From Sphingobium abikonense NBRC 16140 (GTDB taxonomy: Bacteria; Pseudomonadota; Alphaproteobacteria; Sphingomonadales; Sphingomonadaceae): a DNA stretch of 64,000 nt. A program made the position numbers and the translations under genes. The notes below the pieces were generated by a model. That model was not told the DNA's origin and made no database searches. It worked only from the letters and a program-made list of their open reading frames with translations. The first letter of the stretch is position 1. Each line of letters starts with the position of its first letter. This document shows positions 15,601 through 23,651 of this stretch, one piece after another. Location of the stretch: NCBI RefSeq assembly GCF_001598335.1, contig NZ_BCYT01000005.1:62001-126000 (forward strand). The letters run 5' to 3'.

Positions 15601-16446
15601 TCAGGCCGGATCGACCGCGATATTGTCGATGAGACGCGTCGTGCCGATCTTCGCTGCGCCCAGCAACCGCGCCGGGCGATCGAGCGTATGCATTGGCTCC
15701 AGCGTCGCCGCGTCGCACAGGATCACATAGTCGATCGGGCCAAACCCATGGGCTGACAGCATCGCGATTGCCTGCGCCAGGGCGCCATCAACCGGATCGC
15801 CCCGTTCGATCTGCCGCTTGGCCTCGCCCAACGCACGGGGGAGCGCCAGCGCCTTTTTCCGGTCTTCGTCGGTCAGATAGGCATTGCGCGACGACAAAGC
15901 GAGGCCGTCCTCGGCGCGCTGCGTCGGAAGGCCGATTATCTCAATTGGCAAGTCCAAATCGGCGACGAAGCGACGGATGACGGCAAGCTGCTGATAATCC
16001 TTCTCGCCAAAGATAGCGACATCGGGCCGGACCTGGTTGAACAATTTGGTGACGACCGTGGCGACACCGTCAAAATGACCAGGGCGTGCCGCGCCATCCA
16101 GCCCTTCGCTGATGCCCGACACGCTGATGTTGGTGGCAAAGCCGGCGGGATACATGACGTCCACGCTGGGCATCCAGAGAATGTCGACGCCGGCGGCCTG
16201 CAGCATCTGCGCGTCCTTGGCTTCGCGCCGGGGATAGGCGTCCAGATCCTCATTGGGGCCGAATTGCCGGGGATTGACGAAGATCGACACGACGACATGG
16301 CGACCATGACGGCGCGCTTCCTCCACCAGGGCCATATGCCCGTCATGCAGGGCGCCCATGGTCGGCACCAGGGCGATCGGCCGGCCATCGCTGCGCAGGG
16401 CATCGACAGCGGCGCGGAGGGCGGGCAGGTCACGCAGCGTTTGCAC
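15601..16446 (-). CDS. panC: Pantothenate synthetase
   Basis: PanC joins pantoate and beta-alanine using ATP. The 281-residue protein shows PTMGALHDGHMALVEEAR near residue 29, with the HxGH nucleotide-binding motif, SIFVNPRQFGPNEDLDAYPR near 55-75, IFGEKDYQQLAVIRR near 145, and LALSSRNAYL near 183. It is convergent with hemJ and divergent from mipZ. No panB is nearby. Confidence 0.96.
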   Translation of the reverse strand: MQTLRDLPALRAAVDALRSDGRPIALVPTMGALHDGHMALVEEARRHGRHVVVSIFVNPRQFGPNEDLDAYPRREAKDAQMLQAAGVDILWMPSVDVMYPAGFATNISVSGISEGLDGAARPGHFDGVATVVTKLFNQVRPDVAIFGEKDYQQLAVIRRFVADLDLPIEIIGLPTQRAEDGLALSSRNAYLTDEDRKKALALPRALGEAKRQIERGDPVDGALAQAIAMLSAHGFGPIDYVILCDAATLEPMHTLDRPARLLGAAKIGTTRLIDNIAVDPA

Positions 16447-16554
16447 GGGAGGATGGGCTCCGATAAGGGCGAGGAAAGAGTGCGCGTCCTGCTAGGCTGG
16501 TGCCGGCGTGAGCGTCAATAATCATTGCGACAGTCAACGGGGTTATCAGGGGCA

Positions 16555-17361
16555 ATGGGCAATCCTCAGCCGCATCTCATCATCTTCGCCAATGAAAAGG
16601 GCGGCACGGGCAAATCGACGACGGCCGTTCATACCGCCATCGCGCTGAGTGCCCTGGGGCACAAGGTCGGCCTCATAGACCTCGACCCGCGCCAGCGGAC
16701 CGTCACCCGCTATATGGAAAATCGCGTCGAAACCGCGCGTCGCCGCGGCATCGAGCTGCCGGTGCCCGATTTTTCGGTCTTTACCGGCGACAGCACCGAC
16801 GCGCTGGACGATCAAGTAGTGGAACTGGCGCAGGGCAAGGATTTCCTGGTCGTCGATACGCCCGGGCGCGACGATGTGTTCGCGCGGCATCTGGCTCCCC
16901 ACGCCAACACGCTGGTGACGCCGATGAACGACAGTTTCGTCGATTTCGACCTCATCGGCCAGGTCGATCCTGAAACCTTCAAGGTGCGGCGCCTGTCCTT
17001 CTATTCGGAACTGATCTTCGACGCGCGCAAGACGCGGGCCAAGGTGGATGGCGTCACGATCGACTGGGTGGTGCTGCGCAACCGCGTCCAGCATCATGAT
17101 GCGCGCAACAAGAAGCGCGTGGGCGACGCACTGATGGAATTGTCGCGCCGGGTTGGCTTTCGCGTCATTCCCGGCCTCTCGGAGCGCGTAATCTTTCGCG
17201 AGCTTTTCCCATCGGGCCTCACCCTGCTGGACAAGGGGCATCTGGGCGAACTGGGCGTCAGCCACATTGCGGCGCGACAGGAATTGCGGGAGATGGTGGC
17301 GGGATTTGCCCTGCCGACGCAGGGTGGGACCGCGTCGGTGGACCTGCTTGGCGCGGCCTGA
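16555..17361 (+). CDS. mipZ: MipZ, ParA-like division-plane ATPase
   Basis: MipZ forms a gradient from the origin-bound ParB and inhibits FtsZ, so that division occurs at midcell in alphaproteobacteria. The 268-residue protein has a deviant Walker A motif EKGGTGKSTT at residues 14-23, LIDLDPRQRTVTRYMENR near 40, FLVVDTPGRDD near 98 and DWVVLRNRVQHHDARNKKR. These match MipZ rather than ParA. I took ATG 16555, following AGGGG, instead of an upstream start in the same frame. It heads a coupled group with a J-domain gene and a phosphohexomutase pseudogene. Confidence 0.93.
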   Translation: MGNPQPHLIIFANEKGGTGKSTTAVHTAIALSALGHKVGLIDLDPRQRTVTRYMENRVETARRRGIELPVPDFSVFTGDSTDALDDQVVELAQGKDFLVVDTPGRDDVFARHLAPHANTLVTPMNDSFVDFDLIGQVDPETFKVRRLSFYSELIFDARKTRAKVDGVTIDWVVLRNRVQHHDARNKKRVGDALMELSRRVGFRVIPGLSERVIFRELFPSGLTLLDKGHLGELGVSHIAARQELREMVAGFALPTQGGTASVDLLGAA

Positions 17362-17795
17362 TGGGCATTTTAACGCTGCTGATCGCGGCGCTCGCCATCT
17401 GGCTGATCTGGACCGGCAAGCTGCAGCGCATGACGGCGAAGGACGGCATGGCGCTGGGCGCGGCGCTGGTGGGCGCCGTGCTGGCGGCGAAGGGCAAGCC
17501 GGTGATCGGCGCGCCGTTGCTGATCAGCGCGGCGCTGTTCTTCGCGCAGCAGGGGCAGGCGCGCGTGCGCCGGCGCAAGCGGGTCGTTCCTCCCGTTGCG
17601 CCCGCCGATTCAGCTGACATCGTGCGGGCACGGGCTTTGCTGGGATTGGGTCGCGATGCCGATCCGGACGCGATACGCGCGGCGCATCGTCGCCTGATCG
17701 CATCGGTTCATCCGGACAAGGGCGGGACCGAGGCGCTGGCGGCACAGATCAACGCAGCGCGCGATCTGCTGCTGCGGGACCAGGCCGAACGGTGA
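17361..17795 (+). CDS. Membrane-anchored J-domain protein
   Basis: The 144-residue protein has two hydrophobic segments (about residues 2-20 and 30-62), a basic stretch (RVRRRKRVV), and a C-terminal J domain (about 83-142) with RAAHRRLIASVHPDKGGTEA containing the HPD motif that stimulates DnaK-type Hsp70s. It is probably a membrane-tethered co-chaperone, with client unknown. The start codon overlaps the mipZ stop (TGATG) and its stop overlaps the next gene, so it is a coupled operon partner of mipZ. Confidence 0.87.
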   Translation: MGILTLLIAALAIWLIWTGKLQRMTAKDGMALGAALVGAVLAAKGKPVIGAPLLISAALFFAQQGQARVRRRKRVVPPVAPADSADIVRARALLGLGRDADPDAIRAAHRRLIASVHPDKGGTEALAAQINAARDLLLRDQAER

Positions 17796-19158
17796 GCCAT
17801 CGCTTCGACCCCACGCTGCTGCGCGATTATGACCTGCGCGGCACCGTGGGTCGAACATTGCATGAGGCCGATGCCTGGGCACTGGGGCGCGGTTTCGGGA
17901 CAATCGTCGCGCGCGGCGGTGGGCGGCGGGTCGCTGTGGCTTATGACGGGCGGCTGAGTTCCCCGATGCTGGAAGCGGCCCTGGTCGACGGGCTGGTGGC
18001 GACCGGCGTCGATGTGGTGCGGATCGGCCTGGGGCCGACGCCGATGCTATATCATGCCGAAATGACGGGCGATGTGGATGGCGGCATTCAGATAACCGGC
18101 AGCCATAATCCCGCCGATCAGAATGGCTTCAAGCTGGTGAAGGGCCATGCGCCCTTTTTCGGGGCCGAGATTCAGGCGATGGGCGCGCTCTGCGCCGCCG
18201 GTGACTGGGAAGATGGTAGAGGCCGCGTCGAAAACTGCGCGATGCTGGACGACTATGTCACCCGCATGATGCAGGGCTTTGACGGTCCGGCCTGCCGTGT
18301 CGGTTGGGACGCGGGCAATGGCGCGGCCGGACCGGCGGTCGAGCGCCTGACGCAATTGCTGCCGGGTGAGCATCATCTGCTCTTCACCGACATAGACGGC
18401 CATTTTCCCATCATCATCCCGATCCCAGCCAGGACGCCAATCTGGCCGACCTGCGCGCCCTGGTCCTGGACAAGCGGCTCGATTTCGGTGTGGCTTTTGA
18501 TGGAGATGGCGACCGGATCGGTGTGATTGACGGGCGGGGTCGCGCCATCCCGGGCGATCAGCTGCTTGGGCTTTTTGCCCAGCAAGTGGTCAAAGCCCGG
18601 CCTGGCGCGCCGATCGTGGCCGACGTCAAGACCAGCCAGACCGTGTTCGACCGGATTGCCGCGCTGGGTGGCCAACCCGTCATGTGGAAAAGCGGCCACA
18701 GCCATATCAAGTCCAAAATGAAGCAGATTGCCAGCCCGCTGGGCGGGGAAACGACGGGTCACATCTTCTTTGCTGATGATTATCCTGGCTATGACGATGG
18801 ATTATATGCCGCCGTCCGGCTGATCCGCGCCGTTGGAGAATGGCGGCAAAGCGTGACCGCCCTGGTCGATGGCCTGCCAGCCAGCATCATCACGCCGGAA
18901 ATCCGCATATCCGTGCCGGAAGCGCGAAAATTTGCGGTGGTGGACGAGGTGCGTGGGCGCCTGGAGGCCATGGGCGCCGACCTCAATCTGGTCGATGGAG
19001 TGCGCGTGCGCGCGCCGCGGGGATGGTAGTTGCTCCGTGCGTCCCATACGGAGGCGGCGCTGGTGATGCGAGCCGAGGCCGACACCGAATCGGCGTTGGC
19101 AGAATTGATCGAGACGCTTGATTCGCAGCTGCAAGCATCGGGTATCCGTAGAGGATGA
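17792..19158 (+). pseudogene. Phosphomannomutase/phosphoglucomutase, disrupted by a frameshift and a nonsense codon
   Basis: The reading frame starts at GTG 17792 and encodes a clear alpha-D-phosphohexomutase (active-site ITGSHNPADQNGFK near residue 100). After GHFP, near 18410, one base (apparently an A) is missing and the frame shifts. The second part, frame from about 18411, resumes with AFDGDGDRIGVID (metal loop) and runs to an in-frame TAG at 19027-19029, where GWW is expected. The remainder continues in frame (LLRASHTEAALVMRAEA) to TGA 19158. Corrected, it would be about 455 residues, normal for the family. The sugar-binding loop reads GETTGH instead of GEMSGH and the phosphate-binding loop RASHTEA instead of RxSNTEP, so conserved positions have also decayed. 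Confidence 0.88.
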
Positions 19159-19262
19159 CGGCAAAAATCAGCGGAAGGCGACGGGGAGCCGGCCCAAGAT
19201 CTGGACATCGTTTCGCAACTTCCTTTACGGAAAGCTGTCTTCCGGGCTTCAGTTGCAGAAAA

Positions 19263-19291
19263 TGCAATCGCCGTTACTCCATTCGCATTTG
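19263..19291 (+). promoter_or_regulatory. Conserved upstream elements of candidate small RNA A
   Basis: TGCAATCG (19263-19270) and TTCGCATTTG (19282-19291), separated by 11 bases, recur with identical spacing before the related RNA at 26 kb (25989-25996 and 26008-26017). They lie about 17 bases apart in -35/-10 terms and probably form the promoter, but do not resemble the standard sigma-70 consensus closely. Confidence 0.5.
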
Positions 19292-19296
19292 CGATA

Positions 19297-19381
19297 ATCC
19301 TTGTTGCGCCGCACAAAGATCGGGCCTTTCAGGCATCCTCTCCTAAAACTTCAAGGCCGCCTTTCCGGGCGGCTTTTTTTT
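19297..19381 (+). ncRNA. Candidate small RNA A, C-rich seed
   Basis: A stretch of 28 bases (19321-19348) is identical to 26047-26074 in another intergenic region. It folds into a small hairpin (GCCTTTCAGGC) followed by an unpaired C-rich segment with CATCCTCTCC, and then a Rho-independent terminator. Upstream elements at matching distance (19263-19291) suggest transcription from about 19297, giving an RNA of about 85 bases. The 5' portion differs from its partner but can also form a hairpin. The nine bases GCATCCTCT (19333-19341) are perfectly complementary to the fadL ribosome-binding region 240 bases downstream. Start and function are inferred. Confidence 0.6.
19356..19381 (+). terminator. 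Rho-independent terminator of small RNA A
   Basis: The stem GCCGCC/GGCGGC (19356-19361 with 19368-19373) is followed by eight T residues. It is one of the strongest terminators in the window and stands too far from the pseudogene stop (198 bases) to be its obvious terminator. Confidence 0.85.
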
Positions 19382-19581
19382 CGTCCCGGCCACGCCCCGA
19401 TGGCGTCCGGCAGCCGTAGCGTCACCATGTCGTATGCACGCAACAAGGCCAGCAAAAGTGCGGCGAACAGCGGCGGATATACTGGAAATTCACATCATCT
19501 TTGATAAGTCGCCTGCGTTACCGGCTGGTTCGCACGGTGGAGGCCGCGTCTGACCCGGACCGAAGAAGAGTCGCCAACAAT

Positions 19582-19590
19582 AGAGGATGC
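19582..19590 (+). promoter_or_regulatory. fadL ribosome-binding region complementary to small RNA A and B seeds
   Basis: AGAGGATGC holds the Shine-Dalgarno AGAGG nine bases before ATG 19596. It is the exact complement of GCATCCTCT in both candidate small RNAs, so pairing would block ribosome entry. Confidence 0.5.
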
Positions 19591-19595
19591 ACCCC

Positions 19596-20897
19596 ATGTC
19601 TTTAACCCGCCACCTATCCTGGTCCCTTGTCGCGACCGCCGCCTTGGCTGCGCCCGTTCCCGCGCTGGCCGGCGGTTTCTATTTGCAGGAACAGTCGCCG
19701 ATCGAAATTGGCCGCGCGTTGTCGGGCGGCGCTGCGGCAGGGGATGATCCGTCCACCATTTATTTCAATCCGGCGGCGATGACGCAGCTTCAGGGCGTGC
19801 AGCTGTCCGCCGGCGCCTCTGCCCTGATGGCGTCGGCGCACCAGACCAATCGTGGGAGCTATCGTTCGGTTCCCGGATCGACCGTGCGCGTCCCCGTGAC
19901 GGGCGGCGATGGCGGCAATCCGTTCGAAAGCGTCATTCCGGTACCCAGCTTTTACGCCAGCGCGCAGGTGACGGACAAGTTGTGGCTGGGCCTGGGCGTC
20001 AACGCGCCCTTCGGGCTGAAGCTGGAATATGATGATGATTTCTTCGGGCGGTACGACTCGCTCTACACCGACCTCAAAACCTACAATATCCAGCCATCGG
20101 CCGCCTATAAGCTGACCGACAACCTGTCGATCGGCGGCGGCGTCGACGTGCAATATGTGAAGGCGACGCTGACCAACGCGCTGCCGCAGGTGTCGCCGCT
20201 CATTCCGACCGATGGTTTCACCAGCCTCAAGGGCGATGACTGGTCGGTCGGATGGAATGCCGGTCTGTTCTACACCTCGGGCGACACCAATTTCGGCGTC
20301 CATTATCGTTCCGGCATCAGCCACAAGCTGCAAGGAACCCAGATCATCTCCGGCCTGGCAGCGCCGCTGACAGCCGCCAATGGCGAATTCGCCGCGACCG
20401 CGCCGCTCGACCTGCCCGATATCGTCACCGTCAGCATGATGCACCGCCTGACGCCGCAGCTGCGCGCGATGATCACCGGCAAATGGTATAATTGGTCGAA
20501 GTTCAAGGGCATCGCGGTCACGTCCGCGACCGGCACGACCAACAAGGAACTGGATTACAAGGACAGCTATTCGGTCAGCGTCGGCGGCGAATATGATGTC
20601 AGTCCCGCGCTGACGCTGCGCGCCGGCACGATGTTCGACCGCACGCCAACCAATCCGCAATATCTGACCACCCGCGTGCCCGATGGCGACCGCGTCTGGC
20701 TGACCGGCGGCGCGACCTGGAACATGTCGGAAATGATGGCGCTGAACCTCAGCTACGCGCACACCTTCGTCGAGAAGGCGAACATCATTCGCCCCGACAG
20801 CTATTTCCCGGCGCCGGCCACCGTAACCGCCACCACGCTGGCGCAGACCAGCGGCAATGCGGATCAGGTCGCGGCGTCGCTGACCGTCCGCTTCTGA
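19596..20897 (+). CDS. FadL/TodX-type outer-membrane transport protein
   Basis: This 433-residue protein is a long beta-barrel porin of the OMPP1/FadL/TodX family, which takes up long-chain fatty acids or aromatic hydrocarbons. A signal peptide (to ALA) is followed by the family's mature start GGFYLQEQSPIEIGRA and IYFNPAAMTQL. The middle has alternating beta-strand patterns and the protein ends in F (ASLTVRF), as expected for outer-membrane assembly. The substrate cannot be read from the sequence. ATG 19596 has AGAGG at proper distance; ATG 19587 in the same frame overlaps that site and is less likely. A terminator follows. Confidence 0.9.
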   Translation: MSLTRHLSWSLVATAALAAPVPALAGGFYLQEQSPIEIGRALSGGAAAGDDPSTIYFNPAAMTQLQGVQLSAGASALMASAHQTNRGSYRSVPGSTVRVPVTGGDGGNPFESVIPVPSFYASAQVTDKLWLGLGVNAPFGLKLEYDDDFFGRYDSLYTDLKTYNIQPSAAYKLTDNLSIGGGVDVQYVKATLTNALPQVSPLIPTDGFTSLKGDDWSVGWNAGLFYTSGDTNFGVHYRSGISHKLQGTQIISGLAAPLTAANGEFAATAPLDLPDIVTVSMMHRLTPQLRAMITGKWYNWSKFKGIAVTSATGTTNKELDYKDSYSVSVGGEYDVSPALTLRAGTMFDRTPTNPQYLTTRVPDGDRVWLTGGATWNMSEMMALNLSYAHTFVEKANIIRPDSYFPAPATVTATTLAQTSGNADQVAASLTVRF

Positions 20898-20926
20898 TCC
20901 GGGCGTGCGATTGTGCGCGTCGGCGG

Positions 20927-20955
20927 TTTCAACCCGGCGCGTGAAGGACTATAGG
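20927..20955 (+). promoter_or_regulatory. Possible ispG promoter overlapping the fadL terminator
   Basis: TTTCAA (20927-20932), 17 bases, then TATAGG (20950-20955). The predicted start near 20962 would fall inside the terminator stem, leaving a leader of about 22 bases before ispG that cannot form the full hairpin. Confidence 0.35.
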
Positions 20956-20982
20956 GGCTTCGTAATCACGGAGCCCCTTTTT
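20954..20982 (+). terminator. Terminator directly before the ispG start codon
   Basis: A 10-bp stem (20954-20963 with 20968-20977, one wobble pair, loop AATC) is followed by five T residues. ispG ATG begins two bases after the T-run. It is the natural terminator of fadL, but its position leaves no room for an ordinary ispG ribosome-binding site. Confidence 0.75.
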
Positions 20983-20983
20983 C

Positions 20984-22144
20984 ATGTCCGACCATAATCC
21001 CGGCCTGCGTCCCTGGCGCGATATCGCCCGCCGCCAATGCCGGCAGATCATGGTCGGCAATGTGCCCGTGGGTGGGGGCGCCCCGGTCAGCGTCCAGACG
21101 ATGACCAATACGCCCACCCACGACGTCAGAGCAACGATCGACCAGATTCGCCGCTGCGAGGAGGTGGGCGTGGACATCATCCGCGTGTCCTGCCCCGACG
21201 AGGCATCAACCGCCGCCTTGAAACAGATCGTGCGCGCCGCGCGCGTGCCGATCGTCGCGGATATCCATTTTCACTACAAGCGCGCGCTGGAAGCCGCCGA
21301 TGCCGGCGCGGCCTGCCTGCGGATCAATCCCGGCAACATTGGCAGCGAAGCGCGGGTCAAGGAAGTGGTGGACGCGGCCAAGGCGAATGGCTGCTCCATC
21401 CGCATCGGCGTCAATGCTGGCAGTCTCGAAAAGGATTTGCTGGAAAAATATGGCGAGCCTTGCCCCGAAGCGCTGGTCGAAAGCGCGCTTGACCATATCA
21501 AGCTGCTCCAGGACCAGGATTTCCACGAATATAAGGTCGCGGTGAAGGCCAGCGACGTGTTCCTGGCCGTCGCCGCCTATGCGAGCCTTGCCGAGGCGGT
21601 CGATTGTCCGCTGCATCTGGGCATTACCGAAGCAGGCGGCCTGATCGGCGGCACGGTCAAAAGCGCAATCGGCATCGGCAATCTGCTTTGGGCCGGCATC
21701 GGCGACACCATCCGCGTGTCCCTGTCCGCCGAGCCGGAAGAGGAAGTGCGGGTCGGCTATGAGATATTGAAGTCGCTCGGCATCCGCACCCGCGGCGTGA
21801 AAGTGATTTCCTGTCCTTCCTGCGCGCGGCAGGGCTTTGACGTGATCCGCACCGTGCAGGCGCTGGAGGAACGGCTCCAGCATATCCATACGCCCCTGTC
21901 GCTCTCCGTCCTCGGCTGCGTCGTCAACGGCCCGGGTGAAGCGCGCGAAACCGACATTGGCCTGACCGGCGGCGGGGCGGGCAAGCATATGGTCTATTTG
22001 TCGGGTGTCACCGACCATACGGTTCAAGACGCCGATATGGTCGACCATATCGTCCGTCTGGTGGAAGCCAAGGCGGCCGAGATCGAAGCGGCCAAGCTGG
22101 AGGCCGAATCCACGGACGCCGGCAAGGTCGAAGCGGCCGAATAG
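20984..22144 (+). CDS. ispG: (E)-4-hydroxy-3-methylbut-2-enyl-diphosphate synthase (IspG/GcpE)
   Basis: IspG is the iron-sulphur enzyme that makes HMBPP in the non-mevalonate isoprenoid pathway. The 386-residue protein opens with [20 protein letters not shown] and [11 protein letters not shown], has [19 protein letters not shown] near residue 90, and the cluster ligands in [12 protein letters not shown] and [11 protein letters not shown] near the C-terminus. A charged Ala/Glu-rich tail of about 25 residues ends the protein. There is no Shine-Dalgarno before ATG 20984; the preceding bases are a terminator T-run. Translation is therefore possibly leaderless-like. Confidence 0.96.
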   Translation: MSDHNPGLRPWRDIARRQCRQIMVGNVPVGGGAPVSVQTMTNTPTHDVRATIDQIRRCEEVGVDIIRVSCPDEASTAALKQIVRAARVPIVADIHFHYKRALEAADAGAACLRINPGNIGSEARVKEVVDAAKANGCSIRIGVNAGSLEKDLLEKYGEPCPEALVESALDHIKLLQDQDFHEYKVAVKASDVFLAVAAYASLAEAVDCPLHLGITEAGGLIGGTVKSAIGIGNLLWAGIGDTIRVSLSAEPEEEVRVGYEILKSLGIRTRGVKVISCPSCARQGFDVIRTVQALEERLQHIHTPLSLSVLGCVVNGPGEARETDIGLTGGGAGKHMVYLSGVTDHTVQDADMVDHIVRLVEAKAAEIEAAKLEAESTDAGKVEAAE

Positions 22145-22158
22145 GACAAAGCGCAACT

Positions 22159-23064
22159 ATGGACGCCTCACCGCCGCATAATGTCGCGGCTCCCTTTGTC
22201 GTCTGTTGCCTGGGCGTCGCGTTGTTCTCTGTGATGGATGCGACGATGAAGGGGCTGGGGCTGGCGATTGGGCTCTACAATGCCCTTTTCTGGCGGGCGC
22301 TCGCGGGGACGGTGCTGGGCCTCCTATTGATGCTGGCGACGCGGCAGCGCTGGCCCGGCGCTGCGGTGCTGCGCATCCATCTGCTGCGCGGCGTCGTGGT
22401 CGCTTTCATGGCGGCGCTCTTTTTCTGGGCTATTTTGCGCTTGCCGCTCGCCGAAGCGATCGCCCTGTCGTTCATCGCGCCGCTGATCGCGCTCTATCTG
22501 GCGGCGTGGCTGCTCAGGGAACGCGTCGGGCGGCGTGCGATTGGCGCGTCGCTCCTGGGTCTGATCGGCGTTGCGGTCATATTGTCCGGTCGGTTGCAGG
22601 GGCGCTACGAGCCCGATGCCCTGCTGGGCGCGCTGGCGGTGCTGGCGTCCGCGGTGCTCTTCGCCTGGAACCTCATCATCCAGCGCAAGCAAGCGCAGCT
22701 GGCCTCCCCGATCGAGGTCGCCTTCTTTCAGCATCTTGTCATGCTGGGGGTCTTTGCCCTGGCAGCGCCCTTCTGGCTGGCAATGCCGCCGCTGGACGCC
22801 GCCCCGCTGGTGCTCCTCGCCGCAACCCTCGCCTTCACCTCGCTCGCGGTGCTGGCCTGGGCCTATGCCCGCGCGGAGGCGCAGCGCCTGATACCGATCG
22901 AATATAGCGCCTTCATCTGGGCGGCGATCATCGGCTGGCTGATCTTTGGCGAGCCATTGACGCTGGCGACGCTGGCGGGCGCCTTGCTGATCGTTGCCGG
23001 CTGCCTTATCGCGGCGCGCTCGAAACGGGCGGCAATCGCCCATGTGGAGGCAGGGACGGCATGA
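22159..23064 (+). CDS. EamA/DMT-family permease
   Basis: This is a 301-residue inner-membrane protein with about ten hydrophobic segments in two EamA repeats (roughly residues 10-140 and 150-290). LPLAEAIALSFIAPLIALYLA and PIEYSAFIWAAIIGWLIFGEP are the usual end-of-repeat motifs. It is a drug/metabolite transporter of unknown substrate. It starts 14 bases after ispG and overlaps the GNAT gene by four bases, so the three may share a transcript. Confidence 0.9.
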   Translation: MDASPPHNVAAPFVVCCLGVALFSVMDATMKGLGLAIGLYNALFWRALAGTVLGLLLMLATRQRWPGAAVLRIHLLRGVVVAFMAALFFWAILRLPLAEAIALSFIAPLIALYLAAWLLRERVGRRAIGASLLGLIGVAVILSGRLQGRYEPDALLGALAVLASAVLFAWNLIIQRKQAQLASPIEVAFFQHLVMLGVFALAAPFWLAMPPLDAAPLVLLAATLAFTSLAVLAWAYARAEAQRLIPIEYSAFIWAAIIGWLIFGEPLTLATLAGALLIVAGCLIAARSKRAAIAHVEAGTA

Positions 23065-23549
23065 GCAGCATTCTTGTGCGCGCGGCGCAAGCCGACGACA
23101 TCGACACGATCCACGGCTTCATCCTGTCGCTCGCCGAGTATGAACGGCTGGCGCATGAGGTGAAGGCGGACCGCGACATGCTTGGCCGCTACCTGTTCGG
23201 ACCCCGTCCGATGGCGGAAGTGCTGATCGCGGAGGCGGACGGATCGGCGGTGGGCTTTGCCTTGTTCTTCCATAATTTTTCTACTTTTGAAGGGCGACCG
23301 GGCCTGTATCTGGAGGATCTGTTTGTGCTGCCGGAGGCGCGCGGGCGGGGTGCGGGCAAGGCGTTGCTGGCGCGCCTCGCGGCGCTCGCGATCGATCGGG
23401 ACTGCGCGCGGCTGGAATGGTCGGTGCTGGACTGGAATGAACCGTCCATCGCCTTCTATAGGGCGCTGGGTGCACGCGCGATGGACGAATGGACCGTCCA
23501 GCGGGTCGATGGGCAGGCACTGGTCCGGTTGGCTGCGCTCCCGTCGTAA
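23061..23549 (+). CDS. GNAT-family N-acetyltransferase
   Basis: The 162-residue protein has the GNAT acetyl-CoA fold: FFHNFSTFEGRPGLYLEDLF and the motif A loop LPEARGRGAGKALLARLA near residue 92, followed by RLEWSVLDWNEPSIAFYRAL and GARAMDEW. The pattern resembles the diamine N-acetyltransferase (SAT-like) subgroup, so a polyamine or thialysine-type substrate is possible. The start codon overlaps the EamA stop (ATGA), which suggests that the two proteins handle the same compound. Confidence 0.9.
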   Translation: MSSILVRAAQADDIDTIHGFILSLAEYERLAHEVKADRDMLGRYLFGPRPMAEVLIAEADGSAVGFALFFHNFSTFEGRPGLYLEDLFVLPEARGRGAGKALLARLAALAIDRDCARLEWSVLDWNEPSIAFYRALGARAMDEWTVQRVDGQALVRLAALPS

Positions 23550-23651
23550 GCCAGGCCTCGGCACGACAGGCTGAAGGTCCGCGGGCTTGACGCGGACTCC
23601 CCCCTCGGCGCATTGTGCCGAAACGGAACATTTGGGGGACACAGACAGGAT

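Larger units (their letters stand above)
19159..19595. other. Intergenic region between the mutase pseudogene and fadL
   Basis: This 437-base gap has no convincing protein gene. Its first part carries a candidate small RNA with promoter-like elements and a strong terminator (19263-19381). The rest is the fadL upstream region, with a possible -10 element TATACT at 19478-19483 but no clear -35, and the fadL ribosome-binding site at its end. Confidence 0.6.

Noticed and set aside
23577..23597. Hairpin between the GNAT gene and ftsK
   Set aside because: A 7-bp stem exists, but no T-run follows on either strand and the loop includes TTGACG. It might belong to the ftsK promoter region, yet no convincing -10 was found.
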